NCBI GenBank assembly: GCA_902783925.1
Contig: CACZSV010000150.1
Span: 1-34,421 of the forward strand
DNA length: 34,421 nt
Reading direction: 5' to 3'
Source: an uncultured Coriobacteriaceae bacterium
GTDB taxonomy: Bacteria > Actinomycetota > Coriobacteriia > Coriobacteriales > QAMH01
Below the pieces are notes generated by a model that saw only the letters and a list, made by a program, of their open reading frames with translations, was not told the origin of the DNA and searched no databases. Of the stretch, positions 1 to 8,285 are shown one piece after another (within the stretch, counting starts at the first letter, position 1; each line of letters begins with the position of its first letter). A program made the translations under genes and the position numbers.

Positions 1-102
1 AGCGAGCGCACGCGCGTTCGGCGCCATCCCTGAAACGCTGGCGCCCTCCGGCATAACGGAGCGATCAGCGAGCGCATGAGCGGGCGCGCCGCCCCAGCGA
101 AA
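1..102. other. Non-coding tail downstream of purN with short hairpins and a direct repeat
   Basis: No convincing gene is seen here. GGCGCCA (20-26) pairs with TGGCGCC (39-45), and CTCCG (46-50) pairs with CGGAG (57-61). The 10-mer AGCGAGCGCA occurs at 1-10 and again at 67-76. There is no T-tract after the stems on the minus strand, so this is not a clear intrinsic terminator for purN. It may be the edge of a repeat element cut by the window. Confidence 0.4.
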
Positions 103-717
103 TCACCCGCAAACGATATTGCCATGCGCGAGCTGCTGAAGCACTTTGGGATAGTATTCATGCTCGGCAGCATGGATTCTGGTCTCGAGCTCATCGACCG
201 TCTCGCCTGGCACAATGGGAACCTCATGCTGGAAAATGATGGGGCCCTTGTCGTACTCCTCGTTTGCAAAATGTATGGTAATACCCGTGACCTCGTCACC
301 AGCATCGAACGCATCTTGGATCGCATGTGCTCCACGATGTTTGGGCAGCAACGCCGGGTGAAGGTTTACCACGCGGTTTGGAAATGTCTCGAGCAACACA
401 GGAGTGACTTTTCGCATGTACCCCGCCATCACAACATAGTCAATGCCGCGGGCCTGCAGCTCACTTACCAGCCTTGCATCGACTGCCTCTGGATTAGCGT
501 AATCCGCAATCTCGAACACCAGCGTGTCAAGCCCTTCCTCTTGGGCGCGCTTAATGCCCTTTGCCTTCGAATTAGATGAAACGACCAGTTCGATGCTCGC
601 GTCGAGCTCCCCCGCCTTTATCGCATTGATGATTGCGACCATATTGGTGCCCGTACCCGAGATGAAAATAGCAATACGCATGGGGACTGCAGGCTTATAA
701 GCTTGGCGATCAGTCAT
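103..717 (-). CDS. purN: Phosphoribosylglycinamide formyltransferase (GART, PurN)
   Basis: The 204-residue product transfers a formyl group from 10-formyl-THF to GAR, the third step of de novo purine synthesis in the cytosol. The start of the Rossmann-like core, RIAIFISGTGTNM, matches the family ISGxGSN signature. The HPALLP motif, the GAH that follows it and the downstream D-EVTGITIHF stretch carry the usual active-site residues. I chose ATG at 717 because AAAGG lies 9 bases upstream and because it overlaps the purM stop by 8 bases, which suggests translational coupling. An in-frame ATG at 681 has no ribosome-binding site, and the frame also stays open upstream to 810 inside purM. Length fits the bacterial family. 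Confidence 0.95.
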   Translation of the reverse strand: MTDRQAYKPAVPMRIAIFISGTGTNMVAIINAIKAGELDASIELVVSSNSKAKGIKRAQEEGLDTLVFEIADYANPEAVDARLVSELQARGIDYVVMAGYMRKVTPVLLETFPNRVVNLHPALLPKHRGAHAIQDAFDAGDEVTGITIHFANEEYDKGPIIFQHEVPIVPGETVDELETRIHAAEHEYYPKVLQQLAHGNIVCG

Positions 718-1759
718 GGTACACAACCTTTCCGCTGCCTTCGACAATTGTGCCAATCTCGAAGACGTTTTCACCGTTTTGCTCGAGCAGGGCCTTTGCA
801 TCCTCTGCAAGATCGGGCGGGCAAATCACGCACATGCCCACGCCCATATTGAAGGTTTTGAGCGCCTCTTCTTGAGAAAGACCAGCTTGCTCGACAACAT
901 AATCGATGATTGGCGGGCAGCTCCAGCTGCCAAGCTTTATGCTCGCGTCGAGCATTTGAGGTAAAGCCCGGTTGAGATTTTCTGTTATGCCGCCGCCGGT
1001 AATATGGGCAACGGCGTGCACTTGAGGACATGCACGAATAAGTGCAAGGATCGACTTGACGTAGATACGCGTGGGAGCGAGCAGCGCCTCGAGGATAGAT
1101 GCACCCCCGAGCTTCGCACGCGGTGCTTGCAAATCTTCCAAGCTCTGCTTCTCTGTTACGCTGCGCCGGACAAGCGAAAACCCATTGGAATGGACACCCG
1201 TCGAGGCGCATCCAAGCACGATGTCCCCCGCTTGCACGCTCGCCGAATCGAGCATCTTCGGCCTGTCGACAACGCCAACGCAAAAACCGGACAAATCATA
1301 ATCATCCGGGTCCATGACACCAGGGTGCTCCGCCATCTCTCCGCCAATGAGCGCACAGCCCGCCTGGCGGCATCCCTCAGCAATACCGCTGACAATTTGG
1401 GCGACATGGCCGCTTTTTAGCTTGCCGATGGCAACGTAGTCGAGGAAGAACAGTGGCTCGGCGCCACATGCAAGCACGTCGTTTACGCACATAGCAACCA
1501 GGTCTATTCCCACCGTGTCATGCTTGCCCGCCATTTGAGCCAAGGCTAGTTTGGTCCCAACGCCATCGGTGCCACTCACCAGGATGGGATCTTCCATATT
1601 CTTGAACGCGGCGGCCGAGAATAATCCTCCGAAACCGCCGATATCGCCGATGACTTCGGGGCGATAGGTGGACTTGACGCTTGCACGAATTGCGTCGACT
1701 GCGCGAGCACCCTCGTCAATATCGACACCAGCATCTTTGTAGGTTATCTGCTCTGCCAT
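710..1759 (-). CDS. purM: Phosphoribosylformylglycinamidine cyclo-ligase (AIR synthetase, PurM)
   Basis: This 349-residue enzyme closes FGAM to AIR using ATP, the fifth step of purine synthesis. The N-terminal YKDAGVDIDEG stretch, the LVSGTDGVGTKL motif and the IGGEMAEHPG stretch are hallmarks of PurM in the PurM/PurL fold. GAGIxx-type residues near the C-terminus are replaced by the usual FNMGVGM segment. ATG at 1759 has AAAGGG 8 bases upstream. The gene is first in a two-gene unit with purN and is separated from the other pur genes in the window by about 11 kb. Its 130-base upstream gap contains a 6-bp perfect stem. Confidence 0.96.
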   Translation of the reverse strand: MAEQITYKDAGVDIDEGARAVDAIRASVKSTYRPEVIGDIGGFGGLFSAAAFKNMEDPILVSGTDGVGTKLALAQMAGKHDTVGIDLVAMCVNDVLACGAEPLFFLDYVAIGKLKSGHVAQIVSGIAEGCRQAGCALIGGEMAEHPGVMDPDDYDLSGFCVGVVDRPKMLDSASVQAGDIVLGCASTGVHSNGFSLVRRSVTEKQSLEDLQAPRAKLGGASILEALLAPTRIYVKSILALIRACPQVHAVAHITGGGITENLNRALPQMLDASIKLGSWSCPPIIDYVVEQAGLSQEEALKTFNMGVGMCVICPPDLAEDAKALLEQNGENVFEIGTIVEGSGKVVYHD

Positions 1760-1786
1760 AGCTGCCCTTTCATATACGCTCGCAGC

Positions 1787-1803
1787 CCCGAGTCATGCTC
1801 GGG
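1787..1803. promoter_or_regulatory. Short perfect stem in the purM leader
   Basis: CCCGAG and CTCGGG flank a 5-base loop, about 28 bases upstream of the purM start. No T-tract follows on either strand, so an intrinsic terminator is unlikely. It could be an mRNA leader stem or an operator; function is unknown. Confidence 0.35.
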
Positions 1804-1889
1804 ACCACTCCATCACAATGTCTGTTTTGAACAATCATGTTAGACCGCCCAAGAACATACACAAGAGCGGAATCATTGCTGCGCCTCGC

Positions 1890-2603
1890 TTACAGACCCA
1901 GCGCTTTTTTGAGAGCTGCGACGCGCCGACGCGAAACGGGTATCTGCTCTTCTTCGCCGGCAAGCGTTAGCAACAGGGTCCCGCCGCTTACCGGGTCAAC
2001 CTCGTTTACGCACGAAAGGTTGACGAGATAGCGTCTGTGCACACGGAAAAAGCCAAGCGGCTCGAGCTTGGCCTCCAGCTGTGCAAGGGAAACGGTGGAA
2101 AGGTAGCGATCGTTTTCTGTATGAAGATACGAATAATCGTCCTTAGCCATGATGAAGTGAATCTTGCCAGCGGGAATGAGGAGCTTTTTCCCGCCTTTTT
2201 CGACGGGGATGCGCTCATTGGCAGTGGACCGCCCCTGAGAAGAGATAAGCTGCTTGACCTTATTGATGGCAACCATCAAGCGGTCAGTCTCGACCGGTTT
2301 TACGAGGTAGTCAGTCGCATTAACTTCAAACGCCTTGACAGCATGCTCGCTGTACGCCGTAACAAAGATCACGTACGGGGGGTACTTAAGCTTGGTAAGC
2401 GCCTCTGCAAGTTGCAGGCCATCGACACCCGGCATGTTCACGTCGAGGAACATGATGTCAGCGCCGACATCTTTAAGTTTTTCGATTGCCTCGCGGACAT
2501 TTGCCGCCTCTGCGGCTACTTCTACCTGCCCAGTTTCATCGAGCAGAAAACGCAACTCGGAACGTGCTGGTGCTTCGTCGTCAACAATAATTGCCTTGAG
2601 CAT
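1890..2603 (-). CDS. LytTR-family response regulator
   Basis: This is a 237-residue two-domain regulator. The receiver domain (about 3-118) has the acidic pocket D8/D9, the phospho-acceptor D54 in FLDVNMPG, T82 and K102. The LytTR DNA-binding domain (about 130-235) shows the FIMAKDDYSYLHT and FFRVHRRYLVN segments typical of LytR/AlgR/BtsR proteins. ATG at 2603 has AAGGAG 7 bases upstream; the longer frame to 2657 lacks such a site. The LytS-type kinase gene lies 168 bases upstream on the same strand, so they are very likely a cognate pair. LytTR proteins usually bind direct repeats upstream of envelope or transport genes; the targets here are unknown. Confidence 0.93.
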   Translation of the reverse strand: MLKAIIVDDEAPARSELRFLLDETGQVEVAAEAANVREAIEKLKDVGADIMFLDVNMPGVDGLQLAEALTKLKYPPYVIFVTAYSEHAVKAFEVNATDYLVKPVETDRLMVAINKVKQLISSQGRSTANERIPVEKGGKKLLIPAGKIHFIMAKDDYSYLHTENDRYLSTVSLAQLEAKLEPLGFFRVHRRYLVNLSCVNEVDPVSGGTLLLTLAGEEEQIPVSRRRVAALKKALGL

Positions 2604-2771
2604 AAAGACTCTCCTTCGCGCCGTGCCTTCTGATTCTATCATCAAAAGAAGATACAATCGACTTCATGCGCAGTGCTATGCAAAGCCATTCGAGAACGGT
2701 TAGGTGGAATCCACAATGCAATGCTGATGAAGCGAGCGCAGCTCGTTTCAATTTTACGCAGGGATAAGCCG

Positions 2772-4097
2772 CTAGAGTATTTCTTCGATCTCTTCCTCTT
2801 CGTCGTCGAGTTTTTGGTCGACGAGAGCATCGTAGAGACTCAGATACACGGTGGTTCCCACATCATATTCCGAATCGATATACAAACCAGAAATAGCCCC
2901 GAAATAAGCCTTGAGCCTTGCGTTCACGTTTTTGAGCGCGATGCCCATACCCGTTTGCGAACCGCCCTCGATGAGATTGTCGAGTCGCTCCGGCTCGATC
3001 CCAACGCCATCATCTGCAATCGAGATGATGACGCTGTCGGAGGCGTGGTAGACCTTGACCTCGATGTTCAGCGGGGAACCATCGTCGCGACGTCCATGTC
3101 CAACGGCGTTTTCAACAATCGGCTGCATGACGAACGAGGGTACCTGAAGCAGTTCGAGTCCTGGCTCGACATCTACCTTCATCGTGATGGCATCCTCGCC
3201 AAAACGTGCCCGCTGAAACAGCAGATATCGCTCGGTTTGCTCGATTTCCTTCGAAAGCGGAATCAGATCTTCGGAGTTTTCGAGCAGGCGCCTGTAGTAC
3301 GTGGCAAACTCGCGCAACATCACGCGGGCCTTTGCGGGGTCCGTGCGTGTAATAGCAGCGATGGTGTTGATGGTGTTGAACAGGAAATGAGGATTAATCT
3401 GGGCCTGCAGAGCCTTGAGCTCCATGCGGGCAGCGAGCTCGGTTTGCTGTTGAAGATACGAAAGCGATAGTTGAGTCGAGAGCAGCTGGGCAAAACCCTC
3501 CACAATCGCCTTCTGGTTTTCTCCGAGCTTGCGTGCGGATCGGTAATAGAACTTGATTGTCCCGACGATATGCTTATTGACGATGAGCGGAACGATGATG
3601 CCGGCCTGGAGCTTGTTCGCATCGCCACGAAAGCCAACTTCCCGAGAGCTTTCCATGATGCGCGTCATGCCATCTTCGAGCGTTTCGTGCGTGCTGTCTG
3701 TCTGGATAGGAGAGCCGAGCTCGTGGTTTTCCTTATCGGTTCCGGAAAAGCCAAGTATCTTCTCGCGGTCGGTAATGGCAACAGCATCTGCAACAGTTGC
3801 AGGCAAAAGGAGGTCGCAAACCGATTGTGCGGAATGCGTATCGAGACCCTCGCGCATATAGGTTACCGTCTTTGTGGCCAGGTCAAGCGTTTGGTTAGAT
3901 TGCCGTGCACGGGCGTGATCGGATTCGCCCGCACTGCGCAACGCGTATACCGTAATGACGAGCAAGCCGGAAATCGCAAAAATCGGCACCGCAAGCGGAG
4001 CCGTATCGTGGTAGATGATTCCCATTACCGCCATAATGCCAAAGAGCAAAAAGCTGATGCAGAGCATCACTATGCTCATGATTCTTGTGGTATCCAC
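2772..4097 (-). CDS. LytS-type membrane sensor histidine kinase (His_kinase/HATPase_c)
   Basis: The product is up to 441 residues. Two membrane segments (about 6-28 and 33-53) are followed by a GAF-like sensor region (about 70-210) and the LytS/YehU-type His_kinase domain with H237 in QAQINPHFLFN. The ATPase follows, with N-box VENAVGHG (about 328-335), the DDGVG G1 box (362-366) and MGIALKN. The acidic DDEEEEIEEIL tail is unusual. The 4097 start is a GTG; an in-frame ATG at 4079 is an equal alternative, and neither has a strong ribosome-binding site. A perfect hairpin covers the GTG and ends one base before the ATG. The glycosyltransferase-like stop is 11 bases upstream, so the two are co-transcribed. 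Confidence 0.92.
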   Translation of the reverse strand: MDTTRIMSIVMLCISFLLFGIMAVMGIIYHDTAPLAVPIFAISGLLVITVYALRSAGESDHARARQSNQTLDLATKTVTYMREGLDTHSAQSVCDLLLPATVADAVAITDREKILGFSGTDKENHELGSPIQTDSTHETLEDGMTRIMESSREVGFRGDANKLQAGIIVPLIVNKHIVGTIKFYYRSARKLGENQKAIVEGFAQLLSTQLSLSYLQQQTELAARMELKALQAQINPHFLFNTINTIAAITRTDPAKARVMLREFATYYRRLLENSEDLIPLSKEIEQTERYLLFQRARFGEDAITMKVDVEPGLELLQVPSFVMQPIVENAVGHGRRDDGSPLNIEVKVYHASDSVIISIADDGVGIEPERLDNLIEGGSQTGMGIALKNVNARLKAYFGAISGLYIDSEYDVGTTVYLSLYDALVDQKLDDEEEEIEEIL

Positions 4098-4103
4098 AAG
4101 AAT
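4081..4103. promoter_or_regulatory. Perfect 10-3-10 hairpin at the kinase translation start
   Basis: ATTCTTGTGG (4081-4090) and CCACAAGAAT (4094-4103) are perfect inverted arms around a 3-base loop. In the minus-strand mRNA it lies 5 bases after the upstream gene's stop, contains the GTG start at 4097 and ends one base before the ATG at 4079. There is no T-tract, so it is more likely a translational control or RNA-processing element than a terminator. Confidence 0.55.
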
Positions 4104-4108
4104 GCCCG

Positions 4109-5359
4109 CTATTCGCTCTTGATTGCAGAGAAACGACCCGTGAATCCTGCGCTTGTATTCTGCACGACGCGCTCATTGCCAAGCTGCGTGGCCAGCGGAG
4201 AGTTCGACCAGACGCTGCGCACGAGCTCCGGCCATTGATGTTGGAATTCGAAATAGTTAGAACAATTATCGCGCGCGAACTGTCCGGCTTCTTTGATTGC
4301 CTTGGTTCCGATGCGCCAATAATCCCCATGCTCCTGGTGGCCAATGGCACGCAACACGGAGGTCACACGAGCACGCCGGCGAATGGAGGGCTCCAGCCAC
4401 GGGCCGGGGTATGGCTCCAGCGTATTGGGCGTCACCTGCATGAGGTCGATCTGCGTCTTTGCAAATTCAATTTTGCGGACCTCGTAGAACCAGCGATACA
4501 CATCCTGCTCAAAGCGCGTCGACTTCTGAGAACCGCGCGGTGGAAGATGACGCAGGCTCAATTGGTTATCGAACCAGATATCGTTGCCATACATACGCGA
4601 GCTGATGAGGTAGTCCAGATCTTCGCCACGCGCAATCCACGGATCAAAGGCGACCCTGCCATATGCGTCTGCATGCAAGACCATGCAGCCTCCGGAGCAT
4701 ACATTGGAGCGCGTAAGACGCGGTCCTCTAAGCACGCCGTCGATATAATCGTTGAAATCTGCCGACTTGTTCCAGAAACGGTCATACCAGGGCAAGTCCT
4801 CGTTAGCTTTGGGGCTGTCGTAGCTGTCGTAGAAGTATCCTGTTTTGGCCGTGATGATCTGCCCCGAGGGCGTTTTCATTGCTATGCCATAGACGGCTCG
4901 CTCGAGAAAGTCCGAGTTTGCGATGATTTCGTCATCGTCGATAAAGATGACCGTGTCGTGCCCGAATATCGATGCGACGAGAAGCCCCATATTGCGAATG
5001 GCACCATACCCGGTTAGACAAACCGCCTCTTTGTATTCGCCCATACCCATCTGCTCGAAGCGACGGTGAATGATGCGCATCTCGGGCTCGCCGATAACGT
5101 TGATATTCATATCGTAGAAGTGATCTACGATTCCGCGAACACGCTCATAAGCCTGGTTTTCGACACCGGGCTCGGACGCCACAAGCAAAACAACACGATC
5201 AAGACCGACCACTTTTCGCAAAGAGTCAAGACAGCGCGGAAGCTCACCCGTCTGGTCGATAGGGGTCATATGGTCGTACACAACACCACGATTCACCGAA
5301 TACGTGGAGCGGCGACCACACCAATATGTGGGAATCACTACAACTGGATTTAGATTCAT
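4109..5359 (-). CDS. Glycosyltransferase-like protein (family 2/GT-A type)
   Basis: The 416-residue protein has no signal peptide or membrane segment. It opens with VVVIPTYW, a GT-A nucleotide-binding strand, and carries VIFIDDDEI with the DDD motif at 141-143, the expected metal/nucleotide-sugar site. A later GEDLDYLIS segment resembles the acidic ED motif of family-2 enzymes. The C-terminal 120 residues are helical and unfamiliar. ATG at 5359 is preferred: GAGGAG lies about 11 bases upstream, whereas the TTG at 5368 sits almost on top of that site. It is first in a likely operon with a LytS/LytTR system, which suggests a cell-surface polysaccharide role under signal control. Donor and acceptor cannot be read from the sequence. 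Confidence 0.65.
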   Translation of the reverse strand: MNLNPVVVIPTYWCGRRSTYSVNRGVVYDHMTPIDQTGELPRCLDSLRKVVGLDRVVLLVASEPGVENQAYERVRGIVDHFYDMNINVIGEPEMRIIHRRFEQMGMGEYKEAVCLTGYGAIRNMGLLVASIFGHDTVIFIDDDEIIANSDFLERAVYGIAMKTPSGQIITAKTGYFYDSYDSPKANEDLPWYDRFWNKSADFNDYIDGVLRGPRLTRSNVCSGGCMVLHADAYGRVAFDPWIARGEDLDYLISSRMYGNDIWFDNQLSLRHLPPRGSQKSTRFEQDVYRWFYEVRKIEFAKTQIDLMQVTPNTLEPYPGPWLEPSIRRRARVTSVLRAIGHQEHGDYWRIGTKAIKEAGQFARDNCSNYFEFQHQWPELVRSVWSNSPLATQLGNERVVQNTSAGFTGRFSAIKSE

Positions 5360-5381
5360 ATGAGTCAAATCTCCTCAAACT

Positions 5382-5397
5382 CATTGCCAAGGCAATG
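5382..5397. promoter_or_regulatory. Perfect 16-base palindrome upstream of the glycosyltransferase-like gene
   Basis: CATTGCC-AA-GGCAATG lies 22 bases upstream of the ATG at 5359, just 5' of its ribosome-binding site. Its symmetry and place fit a repressor operator or a leader stem for the three-gene operon. The regulator is unknown. Confidence 0.5.
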
Positions 5398-5477
5398 TTC
5401 TTTAGAGCCTAGCGTCCCTATAGGTTATCACCGATGCCATCATAACGCCCATTCATTTCACATGGGATATATCTTCT

Positions 5478-7415
5478 TTACACAACTTCGAATTGGATGT
5501 CTCTTTCACGCACATCGACGAACGCGAGCCGCACGCGGACTTGCTGGCCAAGACGATACGTTCTCCCGGATTCCTCTCCAACGAGCGTCTGGGTTTTCGC
5601 GTCGAAATGATGGTATTCGCCATGCAGATAATCAAAGCGGACCATTCCCTCGGCCGTATTATCGAGGCGCACGAAGAATCCACGAGACACGACGGCAGAA
5701 ATCGTTCCAATGAAGATGTCTCCTATACGCTGCTCCATATACACGCAGAGCTTAAGCTCCACGCTATCTCGTTCAGCTTCCTCTGCGAGCCGTTCCATCT
5801 TCGAACTATGCTGTGCAAGCCAATCGAGCTGGCCTTCCATAGAAGAAGGGTCTTTGAGAAGACGGTGGACCATGAGGTCTGGATAGCGGCGGATGGGACT
5901 CGTGAAGTGGCAGTAATGCTCGGATGCCAGGCCAAAATGCGGTAGTGCTTGCGTGCTGTAGCGGGCGCGCTCCATCGCCCTGAGCACAACGTAGTTGACC
6001 AGCGCCTCTTCTGGGCGCCCCCGTGCTTGATCAAGCACGTTCTGGAACGCGCGCGGTTCGCCTGCGCCCAGTCCGTTGATTGCATACCCGAGCTCTTTGA
6101 GCGTGGGGAGCAATGCTTCTAGAGAGGCCGCGCTCGGCGCTTCATGAATGCGATAGACCAGGGGATGATGATGCTTGAACATATGCGCGGCGACGGTCTC
6201 GTTCGCAAGAATCATCGCCTCCTCTATCATAGCAGTCGCATCCGTCTTGACACGGATTTCGATGTGCTCCACGGCGCCTGCATCATCGAGCACTGGCTTT
6301 GCTTCGACAGAATCGAAATCGACGGCTCCACGCTGGATGCGTCTGGAGAACAGGAGTTTTGCCAGCTTATCGAATTCGCGCAATTTGTTCTTGTATGGAT
6401 CGTCCGCAGAACCCTCGAGGATTTCCTGCACTTCGCCATAGTTAAAACGCCGATGGCTGCGAATGATGCTGGGAAATATTTCGTAGCGCATCACACGCCC
6501 GGAATTATCCACGTACATGTCACAGGTCATCGTAAGTCTGTCGACACCCGGCTTGAGCGAGCAGACATCGTTGCTGAGAACTTCTGGCAGCATGGGTATA
6601 ACACGATCGACGAGATAGACGCTGCATCCGCGGTCGCGCGCGCAGAGATCAATCGAACTGCCCCATGCGACATACTGCGAGACATCAGCTATATGTACCC
6701 CCAGACGGATGCCATTCTCGAACGCATCGAATGAAATCGCATCGTCGAAATCCTTTGCGTCTACTGGATCGATGGTGAACACGTCTCGTTCGCGTAGGTC
6801 TTTGCGTTGTGAATCTTCCAACGCTGCCTGCACATCGAGTTCGACTCCCTGCGCCTCTTGCAGGGCCTGACTGGAAAACTCGGTCGGGATGCCAAGGTTA
6901 TGAATAACGATGTCCACATCGATGCCGGGGTCATCTGCCTGACCGAGCACTTCCACAATGTGCCCTTGCATAGGAGTGTGACGTTCCGGATATGAAGTGA
7001 TTTTTGCCAAAACGACATCGCCGTCTTTTGCGTCGCCTACTCGGCCCTCCGTCACAAACAGGTCGTGATGCACGCGTGGGTCCTGTGCGACAACAACCGC
7101 AAGCGGGTCGTTTATCTCCAGAATGCCAACAAGATATTCCGTAGCCCGGCTTATCACACGTGAAACACTCGCCAAACGCTTTCCGTTCTGCGAGTTGTCA
7201 GAACGCTGCGGGCGCAGCATGACCAAATCCCCTGGCATGGCTCCGCCCGTGCGCTTGGCGGGGATGTAGAAGCTGCCCTCGTCGGTATCGCAAAATGCAT
7301 ATCCATGCGTGTGGATCTCTATGCGCCCAGTGGGCCCGACCGATGACCTTTGATTGCGATTATGACTTCTGCGGCCTTTGCCGCGCCTGCCGTGGCGAGC
7401 CATCTCTCTTCCCAT
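5478..7415 (-). CDS. rnr: RNase R / RNase II-family 3'-5' exoribonuclease
   Basis: The 645-residue enzyme degrades structured RNA from the 3' end in the cytosol. An Arg/Gly/His-rich start (1-30) is followed by a cold-shock-like domain (about 30-90), a second OB region, the RNB core (about 205-540) and a C-terminal S1 domain (about 555-643). The catalytic cluster is D216, D222, D224 and D225 in TIDPVDAKDFDDAISFD. Compared with E. coli RNase R (about 810 residues) it lacks the N-terminal winged helix and the long basic tail. ATG at 7415 or 7403 could be the start. The PRC-barrel gene ends 12 bases upstream, so translation is probably coupled. Confidence 0.93.
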   Translation of the reverse strand: MGREMARHGRRGKGRRSHNRNQRSSVGPTGRIEIHTHGYAFCDTDEGSFYIPAKRTGGAMPGDLVMLRPQRSDNSQNGKRLASVSRVISRATEYLVGILEINDPLAVVVAQDPRVHHDLFVTEGRVGDAKDGDVVLAKITSYPERHTPMQGHIVEVLGQADDPGIDVDIVIHNLGIPTEFSSQALQEAQGVELDVQAALEDSQRKDLRERDVFTIDPVDAKDFDDAISFDAFENGIRLGVHIADVSQYVAWGSSIDLCARDRGCSVYLVDRVIPMLPEVLSNDVCSLKPGVDRLTMTCDMYVDNSGRVMRYEIFPSIIRSHRRFNYGEVQEILEGSADDPYKNKLREFDKLAKLLFSRRIQRGAVDFDSVEAKPVLDDAGAVEHIEIRVKTDATAMIEEAMILANETVAAHMFKHHHPLVYRIHEAPSAASLEALLPTLKELGYAINGLGAGEPRAFQNVLDQARGRPEEALVNYVVLRAMERARYSTQALPHFGLASEHYCHFTSPIRRYPDLMVHRLLKDPSSMEGQLDWLAQHSSKMERLAEEAERDSVELKLCVYMEQRIGDIFIGTISAVVSRGFFVRLDNTAEGMVRFDYLHGEYHHFDAKTQTLVGEESGRTYRLGQQVRVRLAFVDVRERDIQFEVV

Positions 7416-7427
7416 CCGAGATGTACG

Positions 7428-8252
7428 CTAGTCCTCGTGCGAGGCTTTGTCGAACTCGTCTTTGAAATCTTTGAACATGTGAGAGGCTTTTCCTAATTGG
7501 CGCCCAAACAGATTTGCCGCTTTGTCTACGCCAGTGTATTCGCCACGAGTTGCAGCTTCCTGCTTTTTCTTTTCGCGCTTTGCGACAGATTCATTCGCCC
7601 TGTCCCGAACGGAGCCTATCGCCTCACCCGCTTTGTAGGCTCCTCCGTTTATTGCCTCTCCAGCTTTTTTCCCAGCTTTTTCGGCCGAACGCTTGGTCTT
7701 TGCCCACGCAACTCCGGCCTTCGCGGCGGCACCGCCCGACTCTTCGAGATGCTCCGTCTCGTCTTCGACGACAATGACACCCTGCGAATAACCGCGTATG
7801 CGGCCAGCAGGAATATTGGAACTTCCCAAAATCGTCCTGTTGACGGACCCGCTCGAAATGTCTATGTGATCGATTTCAAAATTCTCTTCACGCAAGGCGA
7901 TATCGCCAATGACGCCGAGCTCCTTGCCGCCCGTAGTGCGAACGGGCATGCCGCTCCATATGATGCATTGGTCAAAATCTATCCCAAGACGCTTACACGC
8001 TGCTGAATCCCACGAATCGGATGTGTCGACAACGCACAAGCCGCCCTCGACAGGCTCAATCCTGTCGAGGGCGACAAAGTGATCTTTACGTTTTACCATG
8101 AGCGCAGCATCAGGCCGCTTGATAACGACACCGACGGCACGCAGTTGCGACGGATGAAAAACGAAGCTGCGGATTCTGCCGAACTTCTTCAGGTTGCCAT
8201 TCCTGCCTGCAACATAGATGCGCATTTTGAGCATGTCATCGGTGGAAAACAT
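7428..8252 (-). CDS. PRC-barrel domain protein with Lys/Ala-rich C-terminal tail
   Basis: The 274-residue protein has two PRC-barrel-like modules. The first is about 5-75 (GRIRSFVFHPSQLRAVGVVI) and the second about 95-165 (GKELGVIGDIALREENFEIDHIDIS). The last 100 residues (about 175-274) are charged, Lys/Ala/Glu-rich and probably helical. PRC barrels occur in RimM, where they bind ribosomal protein, and in photosynthetic reaction-centre H subunits; here the partner is unknown. The start at 8252 has only a weak GAGAG site. The gene sits between a YtxH-like gene (33 bases upstream) and rnr (12 bases downstream), so a role tied to RNA decay or the membrane is a reasonable guess only. Confidence 0.75.
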   Translation of the reverse strand: MFSTDDMLKMRIYVAGRNGNLKKFGRIRSFVFHPSQLRAVGVVIKRPDAALMVKRKDHFVALDRIEPVEGGLCVVDTSDSWDSAACKRLGIDFDQCIIWSGMPVRTTGGKELGVIGDIALREENFEIDHIDISSGSVNRTILGSSNIPAGRIRGYSQGVIVVEDETEHLEESGGAAAKAGVAWAKTKRSAEKAGKKAGEAINGGAYKAGEAIGSVRDRANESVAKREKKKQEAATRGEYTGVDKAANLFGRQLGKASHMFKDFKDEFDKASHED

Positions 8253-8285
8253 ACTCGACCAGCACTCTCGCAGAATGAAGTGAGC

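Noticed and set aside
2673..4238. Two adjacent plus-strand open frames opposite the histidine kinase
   Set aside because: They lie opposite a complete kinase and show no domain of their own.
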